DNA of 64,000 bases, taken from positions 25,076 to 89,075 of the forward strand of contig JBHGYD010000030.1 in assembly GCA_041920415.1 (NCBI GenBank), given 5' to 3'. This stretch comes from JBHGYD01 sp041920415 (lineage in GTDB: Bacteria; Bacillota; Bacilli; Bacillales; Anoxybacillaceae). The notes beneath the pieces are model-generated. The model had not been told where the DNA came from, ran no database searches, and saw only the letters and a list, made by a program, of their open reading frames with translations. Position numbers and translations under genes: made by a program. Positions 8,176-17,268 of the stretch are shown one piece after another; the first letter of the stretch is position 1; each line of letters opens with the position of its first letter.

Positions 8176-9192
8176 ATGACAGCTACACTATTCTCGCCTT
8201 ATACGATCAAAGGAGTTACGTTAAAAAACCGCATCGTGATGTCTCCTATGTGCATGTATTCCTGTCATCATGAAGACGGAAAAGTGGAAAATTGGCATAA
8301 AATTCATTATGCCACACGTGCCGTCGGTCAAATCGGATTGATTGTTGTCGAAGCGACCGCTGTCACGGCTCAAGGAAGAATTTCATCACGCGATTTAGGA
8401 ATCTGGAGCGACGAACATATCACTGGTCTTAAAGAATTAGTTTCTTTGGTGAAAGAACACGGAGCAAAAACCGCCATCCAATTAGCCCATGCTGGACGAA
8501 AAGCGATGATTGATGGAGAAATCATTGCTCCTTCACCGATTGCTTTTGATGAAAACATGCGCATACCAAAAGAAATGACAAAAGCAGACATTGAAGAAAC
8601 GATTCAAGCATTCCAAAACGGAGCACGCCGCGCAAAAGAAGCAGGATTTGATATCATCGAAATTCATGCTGCACACGGCTATTTAATTAACGAATTTTTA
8701 TCTCCATTAACAAACAAGCGGCAAGACGAATACGGCGGCACTGCCGAAAATCGTTATCGCTTCTTAGGTGAAGTCATTGATGCGGTACGCGAAGTATGGG
8801 ACGGTCCGCTCTTTGTCCGTGTATCTGCTTCCGATTATCATCCGGAAGGGCTAACGGTAAAAGACTATATCGAATACGCGAAACGGATGAAAGCGCAAGG
8901 CGTAGACTTAATCGACGTTAGCTCCGGTGCTGTCGTTCCTGCAAAAATCAACGTCTATCCGGGCTATCAAGTTCCGTTTGCAGAAGCCATTCGCCATGGC
9001 GCTGACATCGCCACAGGCGCAGTCGGACTTATCACTTCCGGATTGCAAGCGGAAGAAATTCTTCGCAACGGTCGCGCTGATTTAGTGTTTATCGGACGCG
9101 AATTGTTGCGCAACCCATATTGGCCACGCACCGCCGCAAAAGAGCTTGGAGTCGAAATTGAGTCACCTGTGCCATATCAACGTGGATGGTAA
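8176..9192 (+). CDS. namA: NADPH dehydrogenase NamA (old yellow enzyme, YqjM)
   Basis: 338 residues, an FMN-dependent ene-reductase of the thermophilic-like OYE class. The N-terminal MSPMCMYS carries the Cys that tunes flavin potential in YqjM. HAGRKA, the substrate-binding HAAHGYLINEFLSPLTN, and the C-terminal FMN-phosphate region IGRELLRNPYWP are visible. It reduces activated alkenes, quinones and nitro compounds with NADPH and is thought to act in detoxification. It is convergent with rnz, as in relatives. Confidence 0.93.
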   Translation: MTATLFSPYTIKGVTLKNRIVMSPMCMYSCHHEDGKVENWHKIHYATRAVGQIGLIVVEATAVTAQGRISSRDLGIWSDEHITGLKELVSLVKEHGAKTAIQLAHAGRKAMIDGEIIAPSPIAFDENMRIPKEMTKADIEETIQAFQNGARRAKEAGFDIIEIHAAHGYLINEFLSPLTNKRQDEYGGTAENRYRFLGEVIDAVREVWDGPLFVRVSASDYHPEGLTVKDYIEYAKRMKAQGVDLIDVSSGAVVPAKINVYPGYQVPFAEAIRHGADIATGAVGLITSGLQAEEILRNGRADLVFIGRELLRNPYWPRTAAKELGVEIESPVPYQRGW

Positions 9193-9195
9193 TCG

Positions 9196-9229
9196 AAAAG
9201 CTGCCGAAACAATCGGCAGCTTTATTTCT
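9196..9229. terminator. Bidirectional terminator between namA and rnz
   Basis: AAAGCTGCCGA and TCGGCAGCTTT form a perfect stem with a T-rich tail, overlapping the end of rnz. Confidence 0.8.
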
Positions 9230-10151
9230 TTCTTGGCACGGAAAACGAAGCAAAATCGCGTGCCAATTCTACGTTTGGAAAAATCGCTTTCGCTTCATCA
9301 AGCAATTCATCACACATCGCTCCTTGATAACGGGAGCTAATATGCGTCAAAATCAATTTTTTCGCTCCGGCGCGTTTCGCCACTTCCGCCGCTTGGACTG
9401 TCGTGGAATGATAGTAGTCATACGCTAATTCTCCATCCTCTGCGCCGAACGTCGCCTCGTGAACGAGGACATCCGCTTCTTGTGCCAATTCAATACTTGC
9501 TTCACAATAACGCGTATCGCCGAGAATGGTCACAATTCTCCCCTTTTGCGGCGGACCAACAAAGTCGCGTCCATCGATCACCGTTCCGTCATCAAGTTCA
9601 ACCGTTTTACCAAGCTTAATTTGTTGGTAAATCGGACCGGGACGAATGCCAAGCTGCTGTAGTTTGTCAACAAGAAGCGTGCCCGGTAAATCTTTTTCGA
9701 CAACGCGAAATCCGTACGAAGGCATTCCGTGATCCAATTGCTTGGCGATGACCATAAACCGCTCGTCTTCAAAAATAACTCCTTCACTGATTTCCACCAC
9801 ATATAAGTCATATTTAATCCGCGTTGAACTTACCGCTAGCGATGTTTCAATGAACGACTGAATTCCTTTTGGACCATAGACCACTAGCGGCGTATCCCCT
9901 CCTTGAAACGAACGGCTTCCAAGCAAGCCCGGTAACCCAAAGATATGATCCCCGTGCAAATGAGTAATAAAAATTTTTTCAATCCGCCTTGGTCGTATTG
10001 ATGTATGTAAAATTTGATGTTGCGTCGCTTCCCCGCAGTCAAATAACCACGTTGCGCCGCGCTCCTCTAAGAGTTGTAACGCAATCGCCGACACGTTTCG
10101 TTCTTTTGCCGGCACCCCTGCACCCGTTCCTAAAAACAATAATTCCAACAT
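9222..10151 (-). CDS. rnz: Ribonuclease Z
   Basis: 309 residues. The zinc motif THLHGDHIFGLPG lies around residues 60-72, with later metal ligands at LDHGMPSYGFR, GDTRYC, LVHEATF and LTHISSRYQ. It is a metallo-beta-lactamase endonuclease that cuts the 3' trailer of tRNA precursors lacking encoded CCA. ATG at 10151 was chosen because AAGGAG lies 5 bases upstream; an in-frame GTG two codons earlier sits inside that ribosome site. Confidence 0.95.
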   Translation of the reverse strand: MLELLFLGTGAGVPAKERNVSAIALQLLEERGATWLFDCGEATQHQILHTSIRPRRIEKIFITHLHGDHIFGLPGLLGSRSFQGGDTPLVVYGPKGIQSFIETSLAVSSTRIKYDLYVVEISEGVIFEDERFMVIAKQLDHGMPSYGFRVVEKDLPGTLLVDKLQQLGIRPGPIYQQIKLGKTVELDDGTVIDGRDFVGPPQKGRIVTILGDTRYCEASIELAQEADVLVHEATFGAEDGELAYDYYHSTTVQAAEVAKRAGAKKLILTHISSRYQGAMCDELLDEAKAIFPNVELARDFASFSVPRKK

Positions 10152-10311
10152 GCCCACTCCTTATCCGTTCATCTGTTGTTAGCGTACCAATGTTTATCTA
10201 GCAATTCAACATCCTTTTCCGATTCGGTGCTAAAATGTTTGCGTTCATCGTGAGAAATCTCTACAATTAAATACTTGAAGAGACAAATTTAGCTAAAGAG
10301 AGGTACATATC

Positions 10312-11802
10312 GTGAACAACGTGAATCCGAAGTCATTGATCGTTATCTTTGGCGCGACCGGAGATTTGGCAAAGCGCAAACTGTTTCCTTCCATTTATCG
10401 CCTATACAAAAAAGGAAAATTGTCTGAAGAGTTTGCGGTTGTCGGTGTAGCGAGACGCCCACTATCCAATGATGAATTTCGGAATTATGTCCAACAATCG
10501 ATTGAAGATTCAACAAAGCAAGAACTAAATAATGACGCATTTATTTCTCATTTTTACTACCACTCATTAGATGTAACGAGCACCGCATCCTATCAAGAGT
10601 TGAAGTCGCTCTTGGAACGTTTAGATGAAACGTACAACGTTTCTGGTAATCGGATTTTTTACTTAGCGATGGCACCAGAATTTTTCGGCACGATTACCGC
10701 GCATTTAAAATCAGAGGGACTTACAGCAACAGATGGCTGGAAACGTCTCGTCATTGAAAAACCGTTCGGCCATAATCTAAAAACGGCGCAACAGCTCAAC
10801 AAAGAAATTCGCAAAGCGTTTTCCGAAAAAGAAATTTTCCGTATCGACCATTATCTTGGCAAAGAAATGGTACAAAATATCGAAGTGATTCGGTTTGCCA
10901 ATGCGATTTTCGAACCGCTTTGGAACAACCGATTTATTTCGAACATTCAAATTACGTCAAGCGAAACGCTTGGAGTCGAAGACCGCGGCCGCTATTACGA
11001 CCATTCTGGAGCGTTGCGTGATATGGTACAAAACCATATGCTTCAAATGGTGGCACTGCTTGCGATGGAGCCACCAATTAAACTGACGACTGATGAGATT
11101 CGCAGCGAAAAAGTGAAAGTGCTTCGTGCGCTTCGCCCGATTTCTCACGATGAAGTCGATCAATATTTCGTGCGCGGACAATATGGCCGAGGAATTGTAA
11201 AAGGAAACGAAGTGATTGGATATCGTGAAGAAAACAATGTTGATCCAAATTCGAACACGGAAACGTTCGTGGCCGGAAAACTGATGATTGACAACTTCCG
11301 TTGGGCTGGCGTACCATTTTACATTCGTACCGGCAAACGGATGAGTGAAAAATCAACAAAAATTGTCGTACAATTTAAAGATGTGCCGATGAACTTATAC
11401 TATCGAACAAGCGAAACGATTCATCCGAACTTGCTGGTGATTCATATTCAGCCTGACGAAGGCATTACGCTTCATTTAAATGCGCAAAAAAGCGGAGAAA
11501 ATATGAAGACAACGCCGATTAAATTAGACTATTGCAATAACTGTATCGATGGGATTAACACACCAGAAGCGTATGAAAAATTGCTGTATGACTGCATGCG
11601 CGGCGATGCTACGAACTTTACGCATTGGGATGAAGTCGCTGCCTCTTGGAGCTTTATCGACCCGATTTCCGAAGTGTGGGAAAACACAAAAGCGGTTGAC
11701 TTCCCGAACTATGAGGCCGGCTCGATGGGACCAAAAGCAGCCGATGAATTATTGCAAAAAGACGGTTTTCATTGGTGGCCGATTCATTCCAACGGATTTT
11801 AA
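10312..11802 (+). CDS. zwf: Glucose-6-phosphate 1-dehydrogenase
   Basis: 496 residues. NADP-binding GATGDLAKRKLFPS at the N-terminus and the catalytic signature RIDHYLGKEMVQN around residue 180 are clear. First enzyme of the oxidative pentose phosphate pathway: glucose-6-phosphate to 6-phosphogluconolactone with NADPH formation. GTG start preceded by AGAGAGG. It is followed 26 bases later by the kynurenine-formamidase-like gene, so probably an operon. The convergent gndA encodes the third step of the pathway. Confidence 0.96.
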   Translation: MNNVNPKSLIVIFGATGDLAKRKLFPSIYRLYKKGKLSEEFAVVGVARRPLSNDEFRNYVQQSIEDSTKQELNNDAFISHFYYHSLDVTSTASYQELKSLLERLDETYNVSGNRIFYLAMAPEFFGTITAHLKSEGLTATDGWKRLVIEKPFGHNLKTAQQLNKEIRKAFSEKEIFRIDHYLGKEMVQNIEVIRFANAIFEPLWNNRFISNIQITSSETLGVEDRGRYYDHSGALRDMVQNHMLQMVALLAMEPPIKLTTDEIRSEKVKVLRALRPISHDEVDQYFVRGQYGRGIVKGNEVIGYREENNVDPNSNTETFVAGKLMIDNFRWAGVPFYIRTGKRMSEKSTKIVVQFKDVPMNLYYRTSETIHPNLLVIHIQPDEGITLHLNAQKSGENMKTTPIKLDYCNNCIDGINTPEAYEKLLYDCMRGDATNFTHWDEVAASWSFIDPISEVWENTKAVDFPNYEAGSMGPKAADELLQKDGFHWWPIHSNGF

Positions 11803-11828
11803 CGCTTATGGAAGGGAGAAATACTCTA

Positions 11829-12446
11829 ATGAAAATGTATGATGTAACCGCACCGATTTTTGAAGGAATGCCGGTATATAAAAACAAGCCGGAAAAACAG
11901 CCAAAATTCATGACCGTCACAAATGACTATGTAACAGAATCCCGTGTCGACATGGACGTACATACCGGAACGCATATCGATGCACCGCTACATATGGTGA
12001 AGAACGGAGAAACGTTTGAAACGATTTCCCTTGAAAAACTTGTCGGCGCATGCAAAGTGTTTGATTTAACAAATGTGGACGATAAAATTTCGAAAGAAGA
12101 CATCGCACACCTCCATATTCAAGAAAACGACTTTGTGTTATTCAAAACAAAAAACTCTCTCGAAGACGCCTTTAACTTTGAATTTATTTATGTTGCGGAA
12201 GATGCGGCGCAATTCCTTGCGGAGAAACGAGTGCGCGGCATCGGCATTGACGCGCTAGGAGTCGAACGAAGCCAACCTGGGCATCCAACGCATAAAACAT
12301 TGTTTGCCGCGAACATCATCGTCATTGAAGGATTGCGCCTAAAAGACGTCCCAGAAGGCGACTATTTCATGGTCGCAGCACCGTTAAAACTCGTCGGCAC
12401 CGATGCCGCACCGGCGCGCGTCTTATTGTTTGAGAATTTGCGATAA
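11829..12446 (+). CDS. Cyclase / arylformamidase-family metal hydrolase
   Basis: 205 residues of the kynurenine formamidase-like cyclase family. The metal-binding motif DVHTGTHIDAPLH lies near residues 41-53, and GIGIDALGVERSQPGHPTHK supplies further conserved residues. Members hydrolyse N-formylkynurenine or related amides and lactone-like substrates. No tryptophan-catabolic genes are nearby, so the substrate is uncertain. GGAAGGGAG precedes the ATG. Placed behind zwf, a lactone or amide hydrolase role linked to sugar metabolism is conceivable but unproven. Confidence 0.8.
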   Translation: MKMYDVTAPIFEGMPVYKNKPEKQPKFMTVTNDYVTESRVDMDVHTGTHIDAPLHMVKNGETFETISLEKLVGACKVFDLTNVDDKISKEDIAHLHIQENDFVLFKTKNSLEDAFNFEFIYVAEDAAQFLAEKRVRGIGIDALGVERSQPGHPTHKTLFAANIIVIEGLRLKDVPEGDYFMVAAPLKLVGTDAAPARVLLFENLR

Positions 12447-12449
12447 AAT

Positions 12450-12492
12450 GAAAATCCCCTTACTGCCAGCCTGGCAATAAGGGGATTTTTTA
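12450..12492. terminator. Bidirectional terminator between the cyclase gene and gndA
   Basis: AAAATCCCCTTA and TAAGGGGATTTT pair around an inner CTGCCAGCCTGGCAG-like hairpin. It serves convergent genes. Confidence 0.85.
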
Positions 12493-13905
12493 TTACTTCT
12501 GTAACCATTCTGTATGGAATACGCCTTCTTTATCCACGCGTTCATATGTGTGAGCGCCGAAGTAATCGCGTTGCGCTTGAATCAAATTCGCAGGTAGTGT
12601 TTCCATCCGATAGCTGTCATAGTATGCTAATGCGCTTGAAAATGCCGGAACCGGAATGCCGCGCATCACCGCTACAGACACGATTTCGCGCAATGCTTGT
12701 TGATAATTTTCAACGACTTCTTTGAAATATGGATCTAACAGCAAGTTCGGAAGCTGCGGATCACGGTCGTATGCTTCTTTAATTTTTTGTAAAAATTGTG
12801 CGCGGATAATGCAGCCGCCACGGAAAATCATCGCAATGTTTCCATATTGCAAGTTCCAGTTGTACTCCTCAGACGCAGCTCTCATTTGCGCAAAGCCTTG
12901 TGCATACGAACAAATTTTACTCATGTACAATGCACGACGCACTGCCTCAATGAAATGTTCCCGATCACCTTCAAACGGTTTTACTTGTGGGCCTGAAAGA
13001 AGCTTGCTTGCTTTCACACGCTCATCCTTCATCGCTGAAATAAAGCGAGCGAATACAGATTCCGTAATAATTGGTAACGGAACGCCTAAATCAAGCGCAT
13101 TTTGGCTTGTCCATTTTCCTGTTCCTTTTTGACCCGCTTTGTCTAAAATGACATCCACAAGTGGTTTTCCTGTCTCTTCATCTACTTTTGTAAAAATATC
13201 CGCTGTAATTTCAATTAAGTAGCTATCAAGCTCACCTTTATTCCATTCCGCAAAAATCTCATGAAGCTCTTGTGCGCTTAAACCGAGCACATGTTTTAAC
13301 AAAAAGTACGCTTCGGCAATTAACTGCATATCGCCGTATTCAATGCCGTTATGCACCATTTTCACATAATGTCCCGCACCGTCTGGACCGATATACGTTG
13401 TGCACGGCTCACCATCGACTTTTGCGGCAATCGCTTCAAAAATCGGACGGACTAATTCATGCGCTTCCTTTTGACCGCCCGGCATGATGGATGGACCTTT
13501 TAGCGCTCCTTCTTCACCGCCGGAAACACCTGTACCGATAAAGTGAATGCCTAATTCCGCTAATTCTTTGTTGCGGCGTTGCGTATCTTTGAAATACGTA
13601 TTTCCGCCGTCAATTAAAATGTCGCCTTTTTCTAAGTATGGTTTAAGCTGTTCAATCGTTGCATCTGTCGCCGCTCCCGCTTTGACCATCAACATGATTT
13701 TCCGCGGTTTTTCAAGCGCGTTGACAAACTCTTCGATACTGTATGTACCAACAACATTTTTCCCTTCCGCTTCTTTTAAAAATTCATCTGTCTTCTCGCG
13801 GGAACGATTGTACACCGCAACAGAATAACCTTTGCTTTCAATATTTAACGCAAGGTTTTTGCCCATGACAGCTAACCCAATTACGCCAATTTGTTGTTTT
13901 GCCAT
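12493..13905 (-). CDS. gndA: 6-phosphogluconate dehydrogenase (decarboxylating)
   Basis: 470 residues. GLAVMGKNLALNI is the dinucleotide fold, then GGNTYFKDT, GTGVSGGEEGALKGPSIMPGG and KMVHNGIEYGDMQLI are the catalytic and substrate motifs. It converts 6-phosphogluconate to ribulose-5-phosphate, CO2 and NADPH. Length is usual. It faces zwf across a shared terminator, placing two oxidative pentose phosphate enzymes side by side as in B. subtilis (yqjI-zwf). Confidence 0.96.
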   Translation of the reverse strand: MAKQQIGVIGLAVMGKNLALNIESKGYSVAVYNRSREKTDEFLKEAEGKNVVGTYSIEEFVNALEKPRKIMLMVKAGAATDATIEQLKPYLEKGDILIDGGNTYFKDTQRRNKELAELGIHFIGTGVSGGEEGALKGPSIMPGGQKEAHELVRPIFEAIAAKVDGEPCTTYIGPDGAGHYVKMVHNGIEYGDMQLIAEAYFLLKHVLGLSAQELHEIFAEWNKGELDSYLIEITADIFTKVDEETGKPLVDVILDKAGQKGTGKWTSQNALDLGVPLPIITESVFARFISAMKDERVKASKLLSGPQVKPFEGDREHFIEAVRRALYMSKICSYAQGFAQMRAASEEYNWNLQYGNIAMIFRGGCIIRAQFLQKIKEAYDRDPQLPNLLLDPYFKEVVENYQQALREIVSVAVMRGIPVPAFSSALAYYDSYRMETLPANLIQAQRDYFGAHTYERVDKEGVFHTEWLQK

Positions 13906-14040
13906 CGTAAAACGTTCCTTTCTATTTTTGTTTGCTCATGAAAGAACATACCATAGTCCATTTTTCCATTCAAGTTTTGTGATTATATTTCTTAAAACAT
14001 TGTGTATCGGCAAGCTTCATAACACTCTCGTTCGAATCAA

Positions 14041-14090
14041 TCAAAAAGAAAAAGGGACCCACAAATAGGACCCTTCTACTCTCGTATGCT
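14041..14090 (-). terminator. Terminator of the His/Tyr-rich gene
   Basis: On the minus strand AAGGGTCC and GGGTCCCTT pair with one mismatch and are followed by TTTTCTTTTT. Confidence 0.6.
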
Positions 14091-14092
14091 CA

Positions 14093-14275
14093 TCAATATC
14101 CACTATAATGACCATGCGGGTAGTGCGGATAATGGTGGTGATAGTACGGATAATGAGGATAATGCGGGTAGTGATGATAATATGGATAATGATGATAATA
14201 CGGATAATGATGGTGCGGGTAATAACCTCCGTAGCTTGGATATGCCCCATATTGACCTTGTTGTTGTCTGTCCAT
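14093..14275 (-). CDS. Small His/Tyr/Pro-rich low-complexity protein, possible spore coat component
   Basis: 60 residues. MDRQQQGQYGAYPSYGGYYP is followed by some 40 residues made almost only of Tyr, His and Pro in imperfect HYPYY/HYPHY repeats, ending GHYSGY. AGGAGG lies 8 bases before the ATG, so it is a real gene. The composition recalls Tyr- and His-rich Bacillus spore coat proteins, but no specific family is recognised. Tyr could be oxidatively cross-linked and His could bind metal; both are inference. Confidence 0.65.
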   Translation of the reverse strand: MDRQQQGQYGAYPSYGGYYPHHHYPYYHHYPYYHHYPHYPHYPYYHHHYPHYPHGHYSGY

Positions 14276-14681
14276 ACGAAATTCCTCCTCTACATTTTTG
14301 ATAAGGCTCCTTTTCATTTTCGTTATATAGGATATGTGCGGAGGAAAAAGATGTATAGGCAAAAACCCATATAAACCTAAATCAAAGTAATCTTTTGCTG
14401 AAAAATAACGAAACATCAAGTTACATTTATATGGCACTTCATCGTTTCACTAGCCCGTTACATCACGAAAAGTGACAAGTATGTGACAAATATTCCACTA
14501 CAAAAAAAGAGCCCCTTAACGATGACGCGTCGTTAAGGGGGGAAAGGAATTTTGCTTCTTGAAACCCAGCTGCTTACTCTTTCATTCTTTTTATCAACAC
14601 ATAGCACTCCATGTTCGTTGAAATGTTAAAAGAAAATCAATCTGTGCAACTGCACCTTAAAGCAGAATCCCGTTATGTTAT
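14276..14681. other. Intergenic region between the coat-like gene and dltD
   Basis: No supported gene. It holds the promoter side of the His/Tyr-rich gene and a strong hairpin. The remaining sequence up to dltD shows nothing recognisable. Confidence 0.4.
14497..14543 (-). terminator. Terminator downstream of the dlt operon
   Basis: CCCCTTAACGA and TCGTTAAGGGG form an 11-bp stem with a 7-base loop, followed on the minus strand by TTTTTTT. It is 140 bp past dltD. Confidence 0.85.
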
Positions 14682-15866
14682 TTAAGGATGTTTTACAAAT
14701 TCAATGATTGCTTTATCAATCGGCAGCCAGCTTTTATACCCTAAATGCATTGTATCTTTTAAAAAGTATGGATCATATTCATGATGGCTTAAATCAAGTA
14801 CCGGGAATCCTTCTTTTTCAATTTGTTGTTTTATTTTTTTATAATAACCTTCTCGATCCTTTTTGCTTAATTCCATGTAATCATACCAATAACCATTGAA
14901 AGGCACAGATACAAATAAAGGTTTGGCTTTTGCTTCTTTTAAAACATCTAACACCATTTGAAAATCTTGATATTCAGGCGAAACTAAATAGCTTGCATGT
15001 TTCTTATAACCCTTTAACCGATCAATTTTCGGTTTAATTTTGTGATTGTAATAAAAATCGTCGATGTAAAATGGATTGTTTGTGCTTTTGCGTTTCGCCA
15101 TTCCATATGCATTTTTTTCTAATTCTTTCCATGTTTTATTTTTGATTAATGAAGGTTGGGGATGAAGTTTTGTAACGTGCACATCTAAAATAGAGTTTAA
15201 CAAATCCCTTTTTTCTAATACTTTCATAAATGCAAACGCAAATGGTTTGATCATGAATGCCTTCATTTGCGTCTTTTTATCTTTATGAATTTTTGCTTCC
15301 AACAAAGTCTTTAACATTTTATCATTGTTGACAACATCAAATGTCAACAGACGTTTAGCCCCTTCGATTTGCAGCCTTTCACTCACTTTTGGTTCCAAGG
15401 CGAACTTATAAGCCTGCAATGCAGAAAAGTTCGAACTGAAAACTTCTTGTCTGACTCCTTGTTTATCAAACCATTGCGGTGAAAGGATAAATATAATCTT
15501 TTTATTTTTTAACCCTTCTTTTTGGTTAGCGAAATTCAGAAAATGAAAAAATGATTGGGTTCCCCCTCTTCCCACTAGAAAAGGGGTGACTCCGATCGGA
15601 TTTACTTTAAAATAATTAGATGGATGAAATGTATCAAGCCTTGATAATTCCGATGAACCATATATCGGTAAATATTTAGGATTTTCAAGCATTTTCTTCT
15701 GTATAATTTCCCCTTGAAACATTTCAAAATCTAGGTCTACTGCCGCTTTTTCGATCGTTTTTTCATTGACCATCGGTAGCAAATATTGATTTGGTATAAA
15801 TATGATGAAACAAAAAATCAAAACAGCCGCTATTAAAGGGCTAAATGATGGTTGTTTCATTTCCAA
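14682..15866 (-). CDS. dltD: D-alanyl-lipoteichoic acid biosynthesis protein DltD
   Basis: 394 residues. An N-terminal membrane anchor (residues 11-30) is followed by an extracellular SGNH-like hydrolase fold: GSSELS with the nucleophile Ser, and DTMHLGYKSW near the C-terminus with the catalytic Asp and His. DltD acts outside the membrane in the final transfer of D-Ala to teichoic acid. Last gene of dltXABCD; its start overlaps dltC by 10 bases. Length is close to the usual value of about 390. Confidence 0.93.
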   Translation of the reverse strand: MEMKQPSFSPLIAAVLIFCFIIFIPNQYLLPMVNEKTIEKAAVDLDFEMFQGEIIQKKMLENPKYLPIYGSSELSRLDTFHPSNYFKVNPIGVTPFLVGRGGTQSFFHFLNFANQKEGLKNKKIIFILSPQWFDKQGVRQEVFSSNFSALQAYKFALEPKVSERLQIEGAKRLLTFDVVNNDKMLKTLLEAKIHKDKKTQMKAFMIKPFAFAFMKVLEKRDLLNSILDVHVTKLHPQPSLIKNKTWKELEKNAYGMAKRKSTNNPFYIDDFYYNHKIKPKIDRLKGYKKHASYLVSPEYQDFQMVLDVLKEAKAKPLFVSVPFNGYWYDYMELSKKDREGYYKKIKQQIEKEGFPVLDLSHHEYDPYFLKDTMHLGYKSWLPIDKAIIEFVKHP

Positions 15867-16093
15867 TTCTCCAATATGGTAATAATCTTATTAGGAGTAG
15901 ACCATTGTTCCCGATCAAATTCAGATATTCCAACATTGATTCCTAACTTTTCTTCGATCCCAACTAATAAAGATACTGTTCCAAACGAATCAAGCAAACC
16001 TTCTTCGAATAATTCGACATCCAAATTTTCTTTTACAATATCACTTTGGCAAATTTCTTCCAATAATTCAAGAACCGTATTTTTAATATTCAT
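15857..16093 (-). CDS. dltC: D-alanyl carrier protein DltC
   Basis: 78 residues, the standard carrier protein size. The phosphopantetheine site is LLDSFGTVSLL (Ser in DSFG, about residue 36). It carries D-Ala as a thioester from DltA to the membrane machinery of DltB. The ATG chosen (MNIKNTVLELLEE) follows GAGGAAGATCAA; the longer upstream frame is not credible. Confidence 0.93.
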   Translation of the reverse strand: MNIKNTVLELLEEICQSDIVKENLDVELFEEGLLDSFGTVSLLVGIEEKLGINVGISEFDREQWSTPNKIITILENWK

Positions 16094-16119
16094 TTGATCT
16101 TCCTCCATATCCATATTTT

Positions 16120-17268
16120 TTAGAATAATCGGCCTGAAAAAATTAAGAAACCAAAACATACAGCATGGAACGTTATGATGATAGAAATGATATTTGTAAT
16201 CTTATTTTTCTTCCAAAATTTAAATTGTTTATTCTTCCTTTCGAAATAATCAAAAGAAATAATCAACAATGCATGATAAAGTCCATATGCGATATAGTGA
16301 AGTTCAATTCCATGCCAAATTCCCATTAATAAAAACAATAAGAAATATCCCATGTAAGAAATGGCATAGCGATTTTTGATCCATTTTTTCTTTGTCATGA
16401 ATAATACAAATCGCATATATACATAATCTCTAAACCAAAATGATAACGACATATGCCATCTATTCCAAAAATCTTTTATATTTTTACTAATAAATGGAAG
16501 ATTAAAGTTTTCAGGTGTTTTGATCCCCATTATATAACTTACACCAATTGCAAATGCGCTATATCCCGCAAAGTCGAAGAATAAATACAAACTATATGCA
16601 TACATATAGATAAATGTTGCAAGTGGTGTATGATCTTGGATGAAAGGCGTTTGTATGATCCGTTCATTGATCACGTAAGCAATGATAAACTTATATAAAA
16701 ATCCTAAAAATATTTTGTTGATCCCTTGATATAAAAGAAGGCGGTATTCTTCTTTTGTTGGAATGGTATCCATATCTTTTTTGAATCTTTTAAAACGATC
16801 GATTGGTCCTGATGATATCGTTGGAAAAAATAATAGAAAGGCTAATTGTTCTTTTACTGTCAATGTTTTAAGGACTCCATCCCGAATATCGATGACCATT
16901 TGCACCGTTTTAAATGTGAGATACGAGATTCCTAAAAATCCTACCAAATTTTTTATTTCAAACACCGGAAGTATTTTTGTTAAGAATAAAGGAACAATCG
17001 AAAGTAAAGTGACTAAATAAAATACATGGCTTTCGTTTTTTTCTTTTCGGTAAGATACATACCATTTGACTAATATGACTTGCCAAAAAATATACACAAC
17101 AAAAGAAACCAATTGGTTGAGTTCAGATATAAAAACTAAAAGAAGAATGATAAAATGAACAAACGAATAATACATCATGCTTCTTTTCTCTTTATACCCG
17201 AATACAATCATTGGAATAAGTAAAACACCAAGTATGATAAAAAAGTAAAACGATGAATATGGTATCAT
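16120..17268 (-). CDS. dltB: D-alanyl transferase DltB (MBOAT family)
   Basis: 382 residues with about ten hydrophobic segments. Family motifs are visible: WNRWHMSLSFWFRDYVYMRF and, near residue 320, MGIWHGIE with the conserved MBOAT His. DltB moves D-Ala from DltC across the membrane for attachment to teichoic acid. Start ATG overlaps the dltA stop by 4 bases, typical of coupled translation in this operon. Confidence 0.94.
   Translation of the reverse strand: MIPYSSFYFFIILGVLLIPMIVFGYKEKRSMMYYSFVHFIILLLVFISELNQLVSFVVYIFWQVILVKWYVSYRKEKNESHVFYLVTLLSIVPLFLTKILPVFEIKNLVGFLGISYLTFKTVQMVIDIRDGVLKTLTVKEQLAFLLFFPTISSGPIDRFKRFKKDMDTIPTKEEYRLLLYQGINKIFLGFLYKFIIAYVINERIIQTPFIQDHTPLATFIYMYAYSLYLFFDFAGYSAFAIGVSYIMGIKTPENFNLPFISKNIKDFWNRWHMSLSFWFRDYVYMRFVLFMTKKKWIKNRYAISYMGYFLLFLLMGIWHGIELHYIAYGLYHALLIISFDYFERKNKQFKFWKKNKITNIISIIITFHAVCFGFLIFSGRLF

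Noticed and set aside
14086..14374. Plus-strand frames opposite the His/Tyr-rich gene
   Set aside because: Produced by the repeat structure of the minus-strand gene; the minus frame alone has AGGAGG and a terminator.
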